DNA from: Prinia subflava
Taxonomy: Eukaryota > Chordata > Aves > Passeriformes > Cisticolidae
Reading direction: 5' to 3'
DNA: 64,000 bases
Assembly (NCBI RefSeq): GCF_021018805.1
Contig: NW_026960611.1
Location: 1,116,001 to 1,180,000 of the forward strand
Shown: piece after piece, positions 32,198 through 61,393 of the stretch
Layout of the letters: each line of letters starts with the position of its first letter
Numbering within the stretch: the first letter of the stretch is position 1
The notes under the pieces: generated by a model
What the model was told of the DNA's origin: nothing
The model's database searches: none
The model's input: the letters and a program-made list of their open reading frames with translations, nothing else
Position numbers and translations under genes: made by a program

Positions 32198-33140
32198 TTA
32201 GAGTGTGATAGCCATGTATCCATGTGCCTGCCTTCCAGAGGAAGGTAAAAATCCATGAATTGAATTTCCTGGGCAGGTCCCTAGACCATACTTTGCTTTA
32301 TGGAAAAAAATGGCCTTCAGGACAATCTGGATTATCTTCACCCCTTTCTTGAAGACTTCCTCTGTTGTGTTGCACCATATGATGATGTCATCAACGTATT
32401 GCAAGTGTTCTGGAGCGTCATCCTTTTCCAGTAGAGTCTGGATCAGTCCATGGCAAACCATGGGGCTGTGTTTCCACCCCTGCAGCAGGTGGTTCCAGGT
32501 GTACTGGACGTCTTTCCAGGTAAAAGCAAACTGTGGTCTGTACTCTGCTGCTAAAGGAATAGAGAAAAACACATTAGCAATGTCAGGGGTGGCACCACTT
32601 TGCTGCATTGGATTCCAGGTCATACTGAATTTCCAACGTCTGGCACAGCAGCACTCAGTGGTGGTGTTACTTTGTTCAGGCCATGATAGTCCACTGTCAG
32701 TCTCCACTCTCCACTGGACTTAGACACTGGCCATATAGGGCTATTGAAGGGTGAGTGAGTCTTGCTAACCGCTCCCTGGCTCTCCAGTTCATGAGTCATC
32801 TCATGGATGAGGGTCACTAAGTCCTGGTTGGTGTGACATTGTTGACAGTGCACTGTTGTGATAGCAATCAGTACCCGTTGTTCTTTGACCCTCAGCAGTC
32901 CCACAGAAGGGTCCTCTGAGAGACCAGGAAAGGTATTCAGCTGTCTAATTTCCTCTGTCTCCAAAGCAGCTATCCCAAAATGCCAATGATGTCTTTTTGG
33001 GCCCTTGAAATACCCTCTCCTGAGGTAATCTATGCCAAAGATGCATGGGCCTCTGGGCAAGTCTCAATGGGGTGTTTTTGCCATTTGTTCCCAATCAGGC
33101 TCACTTCAGTTTCCAGTACAGTCAGCTGTTGGGATCACCC
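32198..33140 (-). pseudogene. ERVL protease end and RT start (copy 2), truncated
   Basis: Two overlapping open pieces (32620-33060 and 32198-32707) parallel copy 1: CIFGIDYLRRGYF, then RT with LLQGWKHSP and active site YVDD. The sequence stops being RT at about 32195, where copy 1's gag begins, so everything after the palm is missing. Confidence 0.75.
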
Positions 33141-33149
33141 GACATCCTA

Positions 33150-33886
33150 GGTTGAAAAATGTAACAAAAAATGTGTATTCTATTTTCATCTCTTGAAACC
33201 GGTTGAGAGATAGTGTTCTTTATCTCTTATAACTCTAGGGGGGGTAGAGGGCAGATGCCTTCTTTTAATGGGACAACTGATAACACCAGATAAGGCAGTG
33301 CCTTCTTCTCTCTTCCTCCACCCATTTTCCTCCGAGGGACATCACCTGTGAATGGGCCATTTAAGGCCTCTCACATGACTGATAACATTACTTCATTCAA
33401 TTGTGTGATGCTCCACCCAGTGGGAGGAGCCAAAGCCTTTCCACTGGGATAAAACCGGCCATCCCAAACACCAAGATAGCTGGCTTTCCACTGAATTCTT
33501 GGAGGAAGACCAGACCCATCTTGCCAAGCACTGGACCTTTCTGTTCTACAGATTCATCTCAACTTCACAGAACAACATCTGTTAGTCCAGGAAGACTTAT
33601 TTGGACTGCTTCCAACACCCTGACCAACAGGGTGTCAGGTCATATCTCTGACTGTCAGGGTTTTCTAGGACTTTTGTTTGTTTGCTTGTTTGGTTTTTTT
33701 TGTACTATTGCATTTGTATTTTTAATATTCCTAGTAAAGAACTGTTACTCCTATTTCCATATTCTTTGCCTGAAAGCTCCTAATTGCAAAATTGTAATAA
33801 TTTGGAGTGAGAGGGCTTTTACATTCTCCATTCCAAGGGAAACTCCAGTTTTCCCTGACAGATACCTGTCTTTCCAAACCAAGACA
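33150..33886 (+). mobile_element. ERVL-type LTR inserted in protease of copy 2
   Basis: Ends CCAAACCAAGACA at 33886 and carries the conserved CTAGTAAAGAACTGTTACTCC-like block near 33730. Same family as 47066-47853. The left end is approximate. Confidence 0.75.
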
Positions 33887-34110
33887 CCCTGTCACCCCAG
33901 AAATAGAGATGGATTCTGTCCCTACATATCTTGATGACATCAGGGTACATTGTGCACCACTGTCAACTAAAGCCTTATACTCTTGTGGGTCTGATGTGCC
34001 AGGCCATTGGATCCACACAGTCCAATAGATCCGATTGTCCATTTCCTCCACCTGGCCAGAGGCCTTTAGTCCTTGTCATAGTACTCATTGCTCACTTCTT
34101 GTAAATATGA
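33887..34110 (-). pseudogene. ERVL protease active-site region (copy 2)
   Basis: Encodes ALVDSGAQCTLM, an aspartic protease D-S-G motif, interrupted downstream by the LTR at 33150-33886. Confidence 0.7.
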
Positions 34111-34158
34111 ACTGGAGGTCCTTTCAAGAGAATCACAAGTGACATCAGCCCTCAGTAC

Positions 34159-34696
34159 TGTGTCTGACTGAGATAGAGTTCATTTTTCCTTAGCACCCCT
34201 CACAGTTCTGTGCTTTGCATTGGTAGTGTTTTGGCTACTGCTGAGCAGCGCTGTCCCTCTAACATTCCTTCTCCCCAATCAAGGGGCTGGGAGTGGGCAA
34301 GATTCTGGGAGGGGATGCAACCAGGCCAGCTGACCCACATTAACCAAAGGGATATTCTATACTATATGATGTCAGCTCAGATATAAAAGCTAAGGGAAGG
34401 GAGGAAGAATGGGAGGCATTAGTTATTCTACATTTGCCTTCCAGAGCAACTGCTGCATGTGTTTTAGCCCTGCTTCCTGGGAAGTGGCTGATAATTGCTC
34501 GCTGATGGGAAGTAGAGATTAACTTTTCCCTTTGCTGATGTGAGTGCAAGCTTTCGCTTGTTAATTTCTTTGCTTTTGTAAATCGCCTTATCTAAACCTC
34601 CTAGCGTTTTCCATCTTATTCTTCCTCCCCTGTCCCACTAGGAAAGGGAGTGATAGAGTAGCTTAGTGGGCACCTGGCCAAGGTCAGACCACTACA
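34159..34696 (+). mobile_element. Solo LTR between gag and protease of copy 2
   Basis: Starts TGTGTCTGACTGAGATAGAG and carries ATATAAAAGC (34380-34390), typical of avian LTR promoters. Ends near CACTACA. No clear target duplication. Confidence 0.6.
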
Positions 34697-36000
34697 TCCT
34701 CCTCTTCTGTCTGAGGACTTGCCCACTGGAAAATGGAGCAGCATTTATCCTTGAAAGATTTTTTGCAATACTTGTTCTTCCTCTCAACTCACATACCCAT
34801 GCTGTTAGGGCAGAGGTGGGTTTTCCATTCTACTTCCTCATGTCCTCTCCGTGGCCATGTAGGTAAGACCACAAGTGACCTTGTGGTGTGTACCCTTTCT
34901 CTTGAGCAGGAGGGCACTTTCTCCCAATAGCAGAGACTCTTGTTTGTACTAGTAGGGCATGGGACACTCCTTTAAATTGCTGGTAGTCCTCTTTAAATTG
35001 ATGGAGGTCCTTGGACAGTCTTTACACAGACGAGACACAGGCCCATATAGGGTAAGAGATACTTTCTTCATATTGCTGGAGTTTGGTAACCAAATTATCT
35101 ACTCTTTGTTCTCTTTCTTTCATTGACATCAATGCCAATGAGTTGATGCATGACAATGACACTCTGTATAGGAACTTCCACTGCACGGTTTATGCACACT
35201 TGACCATATCTGGGTTTATAGGGGATTGCTCATTATTTGAATCCTTAAAGAGTACCTCTAGCACAGCTAATTCTCTCAGGTGCCAGATACCTTGCTCCAT
35301 GGTGTTCCACCTATTTTGGTGCACTACTAGATCATCCTTGAAAAGATATCTTTCCCTCAAGCCAGTCAGGAGTTGCCTCCAGAGGCTGAGTTTTTATTCT
35401 TTTCACAATCTCCTGGTCAATGCCCACATCCTGGGACAGGGATCCCAGTTGCTTGGCTTCACTACCATCTAGTTTCATATTGTGGGCCATGACATCCCAG
35501 CATCAGAGAAACCAGGTCACCAGGGGCTCACCCAACTGGCAGTTGAAATCTTTTTGCATACCTCGCAGCTTACCCAGGAATAAGGATTGGATGATTATCT
35601 CTGGCCCTGCCTCTTCCTCCTGCTGTGAGGGCCCTACTTCTTCATCCCTAAAAGAACTGATTTTCTTGGCTTTCTTTTCTGTACAGGGGCAACTGCTACC
35701 AGTCCAGGTTGTTCCTCTGGTTCAGCTGCAGTTTGAGTGGCCATAGTGTCTGTTGGTTTGCTTTCCTTCTCCTCCTCCCCATCCCCCTGAGGGTGCTGTC
35801 TAGTAATGGGCAGTGTCCGATAAATAGTAGCCAGGGCCTAGCACCTTGCATAACTTCACGCCTCTCTAGAATTGCCACAGCATTTTTCTTTCAAATATAC
35901 TGCCGCTTTATCAGGGTCCTGTAGTTGTTCAGGGCTGAACTTCCAAACCATTGGAGCAGAATAGTCCTTCAAAAGCTGGTTCATTTTCTCCCAGCTTCCA
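34697..36000 (-). pseudogene. ERVL gag-like region (copy 2), heavily broken
   Basis: Nucleotide-level parallels to copy 1 gag, for example around 35500-35660 versus 31376-31530. Frames are short. The upstream end is cut by a CR1 copy. Confidence 0.55.
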
Positions 36001-36006
36001 TGCGAC

Positions 36007-36255
36007 TCATCACAGAATCACACAGAATCACTAGGTTGGAAGAGACCTTCAAGATCAAGTCCAACCCAGCCCTAACACCTCAACTAAACCATGGCACCGA
36101 GTGCCACATCCAGTCTTTTTTAAAACACATCCAGGGATGGTGACTCCACCATCTCCCTGGGCAGACCATTCCAGTACTTTATCACCCTTTCTGTAAAAAA
36201 CTTTTTGCTAACATCCAACCTATATTTCCCTTGGCGCAGACTATGTCCCCTTATT
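36007..36255 (-). mobile_element. CR1 LINE 3' end
   Basis: The plus strand shows TCACAGAATCACACAGAATC then GGTTGGAAGAGACCTTCAAG, the reverse complement of the CR1 3' end with its ATTCTGTG-type terminal repeats. Confidence 0.9.
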
Positions 36256-36846
36256 CTGTCAGTGACTCATGATTACCCACTCTCAGAGCAGATTTCTGAA
36301 AGACCCTCCTAAAAATCTCTTGTAACTCTAAACATGGTGTGGACTTCACTGAGGAGACCTGGCAGACATAACAACAAGAACATGCTTTCCTTAACACCCA
36401 GAGGAAATTCAAAATTCTAAAAACCTGTTCTAACAGGCCTGAAGGAGGAAAAAGGGATGAAAAGCTGGGGAAATTCATCCTCCCCTGTTCCCCCCACAGG
36501 CTGGGTACGATTATTAAAGGACTCCTAGAATTTGCACGCAACGTAAGGGCAGAAGGGAAGCACTGAAGACATCCCAAATGACCCTCATTGCCCTTGATGT
36601 TGTGTCATAAACTGTTATCACACAGTACATCAACAAAACGCTTCTGATCCCTCTCCCTGTTCTGAAAATCATCACGAGGAGGACATGTTGCATATATGGG
36701 AATATATACAGGGTTAGGTGCCACAACCACATGAACAGACCAAGCAACATTGTGACCAGTGTCTCTGAACCTAATACAACAAATGCTTAGATCAAATTTG
36801 GTTCCAACCCACTCTGGTAAGATCTGTTGTTATCTCAACCCTTTGA
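36256..36846 (-). other. Probable retroviral leader, no intact gene
   Basis: Lies between a Lys-like PBS and the CR1 copy. Only short frames, so likely leader or gag remnant of the element whose LTR follows. Confidence 0.4.
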
Positions 36847-36864
36847 GCCCCAAATTGGGCACCA
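36847..36864 (-). promoter_or_regulatory. Primer-binding site, tRNA-Lys-like
   Basis: Minus strand TGGTGCCCAATTTGGGGC, three differences from the Lys1,2 PBS, eight bases from the LTR. Confidence 0.65.
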
Positions 36865-36872
36865 AATAAGGC

Positions 36873-37310
36873 TATCATGGTTTAGGAATGATATTCCCCA
36901 ATTTAGTGTTCCCACTGAAACACTCCAAACAATGCACTGTTTGCTCACTCCTCCCTTTCCCCTGTTGGCAGGCTGGAGAGGAGAATTGGAAGCACAAAAG
37001 GTTAAGATCATGGGCTGAGATAAAAACAATTTACTGAAAACAGCAATGAAATAAGGAAACAACCAGTAATAGCAACAATATTAATAACAAAAGTGTATGA
37101 GGGAGGTGAACGATTCACACAGGATTTGTTCACCACACAGAGCCTAGCAATACATGCCCACTCACCACACTACATGATCCCAAAGGGATCCCTTCCCCCG
37201 TTTACAGAAAATGACACGAGGTTGTGAAGAATAACCTCTGTGTGCTAGGTGTGCCCCCTCCTGGCTACTGCAAAAATTAACCCTGCCCAGCCAGAACCAG
37301 GCCAGACAGA
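36873..37310 (-). mobile_element. 5' LTR next to Lys-like PBS
   Basis: Aligns with 20194-20615. Its inner end carries the PBS, so the internal region lay to the left. It marks the left border of the ERV-dense half of the window. Confidence 0.7.
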
Positions 37311-40300
37311 TATTCCTACTTACTTTATGCATTTAAATCAGGCACCTCAGCCAACAGCCTAGATTCTCTACCAGAGAGCAGTTCAGAGCCCCAAATTCAG
37401 ACTTTACCTCTCTGTTCTGATTATACAGGTAGTCTGAAAATAAACTATTTATGCCGCTTGCCTGCAATCAGTCTCAAGGAGGTTAAGTTCTGATTAAGAA
37501 CAATGTCCTGATTAAGAGCAGGAAAATACCACAGCTCTCACTGCTCTAGATTTATATAACAGCACCTGAAAGCCAAAGTACTCTGCAAGATGCTAAAGTA
37601 ACAGCAGAGAATTACTGTTGCAGAGAGCTTACCACCTAGATAGGAAACATGCACTAAAGTAAGGGGGAAATACACAGAGAAAATGCTCTACTATCAGTTC
37701 TCACAATTAAAAGCCACAAGAGTCCAGGCATTTGACATTGTTCTCAAAGCCTCAGCCTTGAAACAACATCAAAATGAAATCAGGTTTTTCTTTGGAGAGA
37801 AAAGGTTTCTTAAATGTTAGCTCAGCATACCCAAGTTGCCAAAAGGCAACTCAAAAATAATTTTTAGGCCTGGGTTTTTACATCAGCTATCTGATTTTTG
37901 ACTACTTGATTTTAGCAATACTATGAAACTCAAGCTCAGACAGGGCTAGTGACAAGAGAGAGATCAGAACCCAGGGTTACAGAATCAGTCCAAACTTAAG
38001 GCACCAATTACATGTAGAGTTTTTCCAGCTTGACAGTACAGATAGGCAGCTGGTTACCCATACTTAAAGCCTCTCCATTTGAGTACTCCCTGCTTGGTAA
38101 CTATTTTATTTTACAAAACAGCATAACTGAAAAAAAAAATCACTTTTCATATGTACTTTGAATATCAGTACTTTGGCAGAAGAGGGATGAAGTCGCATTC
38201 CTTATGTAAGACAGGCATTCTGCATTAAGATGCTTGAGCAGGCACTGGTCAGATTTTGAAGAGCAGAAAAGCAGTGGAATAAGTCAGAAAGGCACTGGAT
38301 TAAGAAACAGGAGTAGGTAAAGTTACTCAAGAACTGACAAAAGAATTTAAATGAAATGCAGGCAAGCAAATGTTTCAAATGCAGATAAATTCCCTGGTGC
38401 CACTAAGCTGTGGCTGAAACAGCAATCATAGGAGACAATATTTAGTGGTACTAGCAGAAGTTAAAAAAACACGACGTACATAGACTGAGATGGCCTTGCA
38501 TGCAGGCAGCACCACAGGTCCACAGATAATGTCTGTGGTGTCCTTGTCTAGTTGGAATTGCCCACCAAAAAAAGGGTACGGTCAAGGTTATTAATGACAA
38601 TATTCAAGGCAAAGCAAGTAATATTGCCATAACTGAAAGAACACACAGAAATCCACAATAAGGGGAGTACAGAATTAGGTCATCCAACTGATTCAAGTTG
38701 CAAACTGCTCATAAATGCAATGGGAGTCTTTCACCCTGACAAGTTGCTCTTATCTGTTTCACAGAGCTAGTAGGATGCAATTTGATTGTGGTAGGGAAAA
38801 GCAACTGGTTTATTAAACTTGATTGAGAGTAGAAATTTGTATCACTAAACACACGTAGATCCAGAACCTGCACAATAGCTGTATGAGAAATGATTTTAAC
38901 ATCTACACTATACCTTTCCAGCCACAACATGCAGGACAGTTGTGCCATTTATTTGGGTGGGTTAGAATGACTCCTAACCTTCAATAGAAAATATAGACAG
39001 CAATTAATAAAAAACCCAACCATCATGAGAATTAAAAGTTTTATTAGTGTATTCACATATTAGGCAAATGCAACACACAGGAAGCTTATTTCTTAGGTTC
39101 ACAAGTTCTACCAATACATTAGTCTAATGGTAAAACTAGCATAAATTGGTAACTTCTTTGCCAATTTTTGAAAGGTGTCTGTCCCACTTTTTCAAGGTTT
39201 GATTTTTGGTATTCCTTTTATGCCCTAGTCATTATGGCATTAAAATATCCATTACTATTGTCAATTCAGTTAACAGATTAAAGCTGTAACACTGGCCCCA
39301 TTTTTGTTCTAAAAGCTATCACTAGCTGTACTTACAAAGTACAGTACTAGTGTAATGGATGAAACAATGGGAAAAACAGACAAAGACAATCCCACTACTG
39401 CCACAATAATAAAAGAATGACAGACAGCTAGATCACAAGCTTGTTAGTAAGATATATATATTTTTAAGTCAGAATAACCCTTCTATATAGCTTCCCAACC
39501 CAGACCTATTTGTAGGATATATTTCTGAATATTTTTTATTATGGTGCAGCTGTAGTGTCCAAGGGTTCACAATAACATGCACAGTCACAAAGAACCTAGA
39601 AGTCCTTTGCTGGTCATACCTCAGCAACCACTATCCTAGAGGTTTTACAAAAGCAACTACTTTTAATAACAAGACCCATTATGACATAATGAATGTGTAT
39701 GATCTGGTATGCAAATAAGCTATACAAAGCCACACAGATAAATTTAAAATCTGTTGCTGAAATATATTAAGATGCATCCATTTAAAACCTATAGGAAAGA
39801 GTAGTTTATCTTGGGAAAGAGTTTTTCAAGGTATTTAGCTCCAAAAATTAAACCCCATGATTTTTAGTGACATCTGTTCAATGAAAAAAATACAGATGTA
39901 AGGGGTAAGCCAATACCCTGTGTACTTAACACAGTATCCAATGCTATGATAAATTCTAATTCCATGAGAAAAAAACCCACTGACTTCAGTGATTCAAGGT
40001 AAACAAAAAAGTCCCAAATTACACTATTGCCAGCAATAATACTGGCACCAGATTCATCAACTCAGATGGGTAGGGAAAAGTAGATTCTTAGTGTGATGGA
40101 TACTTGGAATTTATAATATGAATTGATTTAGGCCCCATTAAGTATATAGTGTCTTAAAATTTCACAGATGAATCTCAAGACATTTCTTTCCCTTCCAACT
40201 GAGGGATTTTCTTTTTCTTTAAGAAGGCAGCAAAAAGTTGAGCTTTTTATGTTTAGGACAACTCAAAAATCTGCTTATATTAAAAAATATAAAAGAATAA

Positions 40301-40766
40301 AGGAGTAGATTCTTGGAATTTTATAAGAGATTTACCCAAATCAAAAAACCCAAGCAACCATTTATGGGAACTAAAATGCAGAACAGCACAATACTGTGAT
40401 ATTTGAGATCATGACGCATTACTTGTACATATACTTAGTTATTCATGTTATTGATAAACCATTAGGACACTCAATTATATACCCAATAAAAACACCATTA
40501 AGAGTCTTGAGAACAGTCCCATCTTCTTTCTGAAGAAGGCATTTCTATACACTAAATTTTCATCTAGTAGTAGAGTATAGGAAACAGAATCCACAAGGTG
40601 CTTTAATTGATGAGACTTCAAGTGCTGTTTTTCTTTTTTTTTTTTTTAACCTTTTTAGATAGTAAACAGTTTGTGGGGACCACACACAAATACTATGAGA
40701 GACAAGGTGATATATTAAGTCTGTTGATTAGACTTGATATTTAGCCCACTGGTTACAGAGGAAGTT
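37311..40766 (-). other. SMAD2: SMAD2 3' UTR and downstream flank
   Basis: Follows the SMAD2 stop codon on the minus strand. No open frame or recognised repeat. AATAAA signals on the minus strand occur at 39535-39540, 39040-39045 and 38810-38815, and any could be used for polyadenylation. The UTR end cannot be fixed from sequence. A long 3' UTR is known for SMAD2. Confidence 0.6.
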
Positions 40767-56787
<16,021 letters not shown>

Positions 56788-58718
56788 CTGTACATAATAA
56801 ATTGAAAACAAAAACAAAAAATTGATATGAATATGGAACATGGTTATTCAAAACACTATGGTGTCAAACATGGAAAAACACAGAATACTTCCTTTCACAT
56901 AGAAGATAGAGCATTGTTAGACTTGCATTTAGACTGACATCGCATGCTATATTTTCTATATGAAGGAGGCTATCAAAACGGAACAAGTGATTCAAGGTAA
57001 ATGATAAATGTTTTTAAAAGGTGAACAAGTTCTCTACTTTTAAGTAGTCAATACAGTTGTAATGTTACAACAGGAAAAACTTCTTCAGCCTAGCTCTTAA
57101 AAAAATCAGTTTTAAAGGGTAGTTTCTGGGTTTGTTTTTTGGGGTTTTTTTGTTTGTTTTTAAACATAAGCTTCCCTAAGACTTCAAGCAAATGCCATGT
57201 ATATCTGAAACTGAACATCACAATCTAACTTTCAGGTACCACCACTTAAGCATTAATCTCCTTCTCCATGCACATACTAATTTGCTGCTTTCCCCAAAAG
57301 AGGAAAATTCAGACTTTAAAGAAAAGCACATTGTAGCTAATACTTCTCACTGTTTTCAGTACTCTCCTTGATTAAAGAACTAAATATTCTTTTCCACAGT
57401 ATACAAAACACAGAATGTTTAACACAGTTTTACAGTATAGCATTTTAAGATTCAACGACAGGAAAACAAACCTTTAATTGCTAAATCAAGGAGGAGGAAA
57501 AGAGAGACAACTAATTTTTTACCAAACTGGTTTAAGGACAAGATCACAACAGTAATGAAAAAGGAGCCTTCAGTCATAGGCACAAACTAAAAGTAGCATC
57601 AGATTTAAACAAAGCAAAAAGCCAGCATGGCTTTGTAAACAGAAAGCAGACTCAGAAGCATAAATCCAGCTCAGCTCTATCACAGACTTGCTCGGTGACC
57701 ACTAAAAATGGACAGTTTATTTTTTATATAAGTGACATACAACTAGACTTCACACCTCAGAAATTATGAGAATTTGGCTCACAAGCAACTTACATCTCTA
57801 CTTCCTAATTACAGAGCCTGAAGTTTGACAGTGTGTTACAGTCCCTTTAAAATTAATAGCCTCTGAAAAGTTGCAACACAAAGAAAAGAATCTAAGTTCA
57901 ACAAACTCCTGGTTTTAAATATAGGTGTTGCGATTTAAACTACTAAACTTAGCTGATACAGTCACAAGTTTGGATTGAGTGCTTAATGGAAGAGAAGTAG
58001 GTATTTTTATTTCTCCTCCCTACACAGCGAAAAATTCATTAGTGTTATGAAACAAGAAATAAATATAAGTGTGGGCTACTGATGAAGGGAATTAATGGTT
58101 CTTGTTCCCTTCTTGCCTGTCCCAAACACCTCGTTTTTAGTGCCATTCCAGGGAGGCTGAAATGTTCATGCAGTTGAGCAGCAACCCCAATCTATCAACT
58201 GGCTATCTGACCACAGAACATACATGGCAGAAAATTTAACTTTTGAGAGTTACTTTTCATCTAGATCACTTCTATTCACTGTAGAGCTACATGAGCACTA
58301 CAAATGAAGAATAAGACTATAATTGTGGACAGCAGCCTGCATTTATAACAAAATTGTTACATAAAATATGGCCTTTGTCATTTTATTGATTACGGACACA
58401 AGTAAAATCTTGTAGTAGAGAACATTTGTCTAGTAGAGAGCAGCAGAGTGTCAGAAGAGAAGGCCCATTCTCTGATTTAGATCCAGCTCATCAAAAGAGC
58501 CAACTCTCCTGAACAAGTTACATCTATCTCAGACACAGGCAGCATCACAGATCTCTAAAAAGTGGGCAAAGAGGGATCCTGAGCATCACTATATCAGCAG
58601 AGCATACAGACTCTTTTTCAGGTTCCTAAGATGTCTCTAAGATGGTAGGCTGCCAGAAGCTGTGTAATGATTGAAATAGTTACCCTGAAGACACATAGGG
58701 AGCCTGTGGGATGCCAGG
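56788..58718 (-). other. SMAD2 intron upstream of exon 3, left part
   Basis: AT-rich, no exon or repeat recognised. Exon 2 is not found here. Confidence 0.7.
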
Positions 58719-59153
58719 TGTCATGACGGGTAAAAGAATTATAAAAGAAAGGCCTCATAAAATCAGGCCTGCTCTATTAAATTAATAGCTAGCCTATCAT
58801 CTCTTATAAGTGTAGTTAAGCAATTTGCAAGTTCCCATGCAAAAACAATCTTGGTATGAAAACTCATTAGCATAACAACCTATTCCTGGGTTGAAAAACA
58901 AATGCACCTGCAATAACAAGGGATTTGTCCCATGAGAATCAGTAAAGAAAATATGTAAACAATACAAGAATAGAGAGATTTGATAGACAAGTAAAATACC
59001 TTTTACTAACCAATAGAGTAATTGGCAAGAAAGCTATTAACCAATTAAAGTTCCACACGAGGTCTGTAAAAACTGTATAAAACGAGTTGTGAAAATAAAG
59101 AATGGGCTTTCCCTGCATGAAGATAATGGAGTCTCAGCTGACTTATTACAACA
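58719..59153 (+). mobile_element. Solo LTR with intact promoter motifs in SMAD2 intron
   Basis: 435 bp, TGTCATGACGGG...TTACAACA, perfect 6 bp duplication GCCAGG (58713-58718 and 59154-59159). CCAAT boxes, TATAAAA near 59076 and AATAAA near 59094 in order on the plus strand. Antisense to SMAD2. Confidence 0.92.
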
Positions 59154-61310
59154 GCCAGGGAGCATTTCAACACTGTACTGTGTCCTTAAATATTCACTAC
59201 TGCTGCTTGTAAGACAGACCATCGCATATATTAAATCAGAAGAACAATCAGCAGACACAAAGCCTGCTGCATATTAATTGACACAGTCAGCTCATTACCT
59301 TTGAGCAATGGATGCTTTATACAAAACAGTGCTCCAAAGCTGACAGTTACAGATTACACATTCCCAAAATTGTGGGGTGCACCACTGGTGTAAGCATGAC
59401 ATGCCCCACATTTGCTGCACAAGACTAAAGACAGCACATGCAAAAGTAAAATGTCACAGTTCCTGACAAAGCATGATGAATAGGAACAATATTTTATATT
59501 GCTAACCTTTTCTCTCTATAAATATTTAAACTATCAAAGCTGACAGCATATTTCATAACCTACAGAAAGACAAACTGTATCCTGAAGTGACTGCAACAGG
59601 GTCATAGGTTACAATGAAGCTCAGGATACCATGGAGGGAAGGCAGGCCAGGAGGTACAGAAAAAGTGAACAGTTAGAAGTTAGAGCAAAACTGCTCTAAT
59701 ATACAGCAGCTTACATGACATGCTATCTTCCAGAATGTATGTCTGCTTAGAATTAGGATTAATAGAAATGTTTTACTGGACATCTACATTATGACTATAT
59801 TCAACTCCAATAATCCACAATCAAACACAGAAGACCCTGCAGGAAATCAACCCATATGATCAATAAAGTCAGCTCAAAATAGCTTTTACTGTTCCCTGGA
59901 AGAAACATCTGAGGAAATAGTGGTCTCTCCACTCTCCTGCTCACATAAAAGATCCATTCCATGAGATGCAGGACTGTCCCCCCACTACATCACCCAGACA
60001 GTAAACAAGGCCCTTTAATATTCACACACATACACACTAAATCAGAAGGAAATTCCTCACAGCCCTAAAAAGCATACTTCATGCACAGCACTTCCATGAA
60101 AGACCACAATATGTTCATTCATATGGAAGCAATAGCCTGACAGAGGGCAGACACATCTATTCACCCCAGAAAGGTCGAGCTGGAAAGGTGACTACATTCT
60201 GAAAGATGTTTAAACAACCACTAAAACCCTTTGAAAGGGAAACAGGAGTACAGAATTACTATCCCAAAATAAATAGGATGTATTCTCTCCTAAACCTACC
60301 ATTCTGAAGCATCCAAAACCCCTACTGAAGAGTCCTTTCTGTCTTATTCCATAAAGAATTTAGGAGAATCAAGGATTAACATCTGTACTCATAAGTTAAG
60401 TCTTGTCTGGAAATATTCCCATGCCCTGGAATGTGATCATTTATGCTAGAAAGCAGCTAGGACATTCCCCAGGACCGGGCCATGCCAATTACTGTTCTTC
60501 CACACAATTCCCAGGTTTGTGAATGGCACATCATCAGAATCACTTCAAAGATATTTACATATGAAGTACCAGAAACTCTATACAGAAGTTACTAAATATC
60601 ATTTTCTTCTTCTTCAGTCTCAGAAAGCAGAACTGTAAAGGAGCTTAAAAGGCACCAAGTTAAGTTGACAGCCCCCTCTTTACCTGAAGTGGTAGCACTA
60701 GAAAAATGGCAAATAAAACCTGAAATGCAAATAGCATCACGCTAGTCAAAGCCCACATTATACAGAAATCATTACACCATGGACATTTAACTTGCTTATT
60801 TGTGAAATATTACACTGAGCCACTAACATTTCTACTGAATTTTTCATATCTTTTAGAATCTGCAGCCACTAACAAGTTTACCAAGTCCACATTCAAGGCA
60901 ATGATCTCCATTTGGTTTTTTTCCCTGCATCTTATAATCACAAGCCTTTCTTCCATTTAATCTGCCTACCCCTACATTTTCTGAGGTATTTGTTGTGCTG
61001 GAGCTGTGACTGAAACAAAAAATAATTTCAGTAAACCATGACAGTAGCACATTTATCTCTTTTAAAGTAGGAGATGAAAGTTTTCAAATTCTAGAAATGT
61101 TATGCAAAGTCTTCCATATAAATGTGAGCCTGACATTTGTTTTTACTCACATTGTCACTGAAAGACTAAACAAGAAAAATGCAACAAAAATATGATCAGG
61201 TTTTCCCTTGAACTGGAGAAGTTACTTAGCACAGAGACAGAAACACCTTCATACCAGCCTAACATTTACAGGACTTACTACTTTGACTTACTACCTTTGT
61301 CAGGGGGTGT
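59154..61310 (-). other. SMAD2 intron, no gene
   Basis: No exon or repeat recognised. Confidence 0.6.
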
Positions 61311-61384
61311 CCTGGGCTTGTTCAGGGATTTAGGGTCAGTGCCCAGAGAGTCTCAGGGTCATGGGTTCGGGCCCCACGTTGGAT
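61311..61384 (+). tRNA. tRNA-Lys-like sequence (decayed; pseudogene or extended PBS)
   Basis: The right half, AGGGTCATGGGTTCGGGCCC and CACGTTGG, matches the T-arm and acceptor of vertebrate tRNA-Lys(CUU) at about 26 of 31 positions. The left half is weaker but has a D-arm-like TTGTTCAGGG. The anticodon region is not intact and the acceptor strands do not pair well, so it is not a working tRNA gene. It lies ten bases from an LTR whose inner end would face it, where a Lys PBS would be expected. Confidence 0.5.
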
Positions 61385-61393
61385 TAATGTATA

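Noticed and set aside
61311..61384. Functional tRNA-Lys gene
   Set aside because: Acceptor stem and anticodon arm are degraded.
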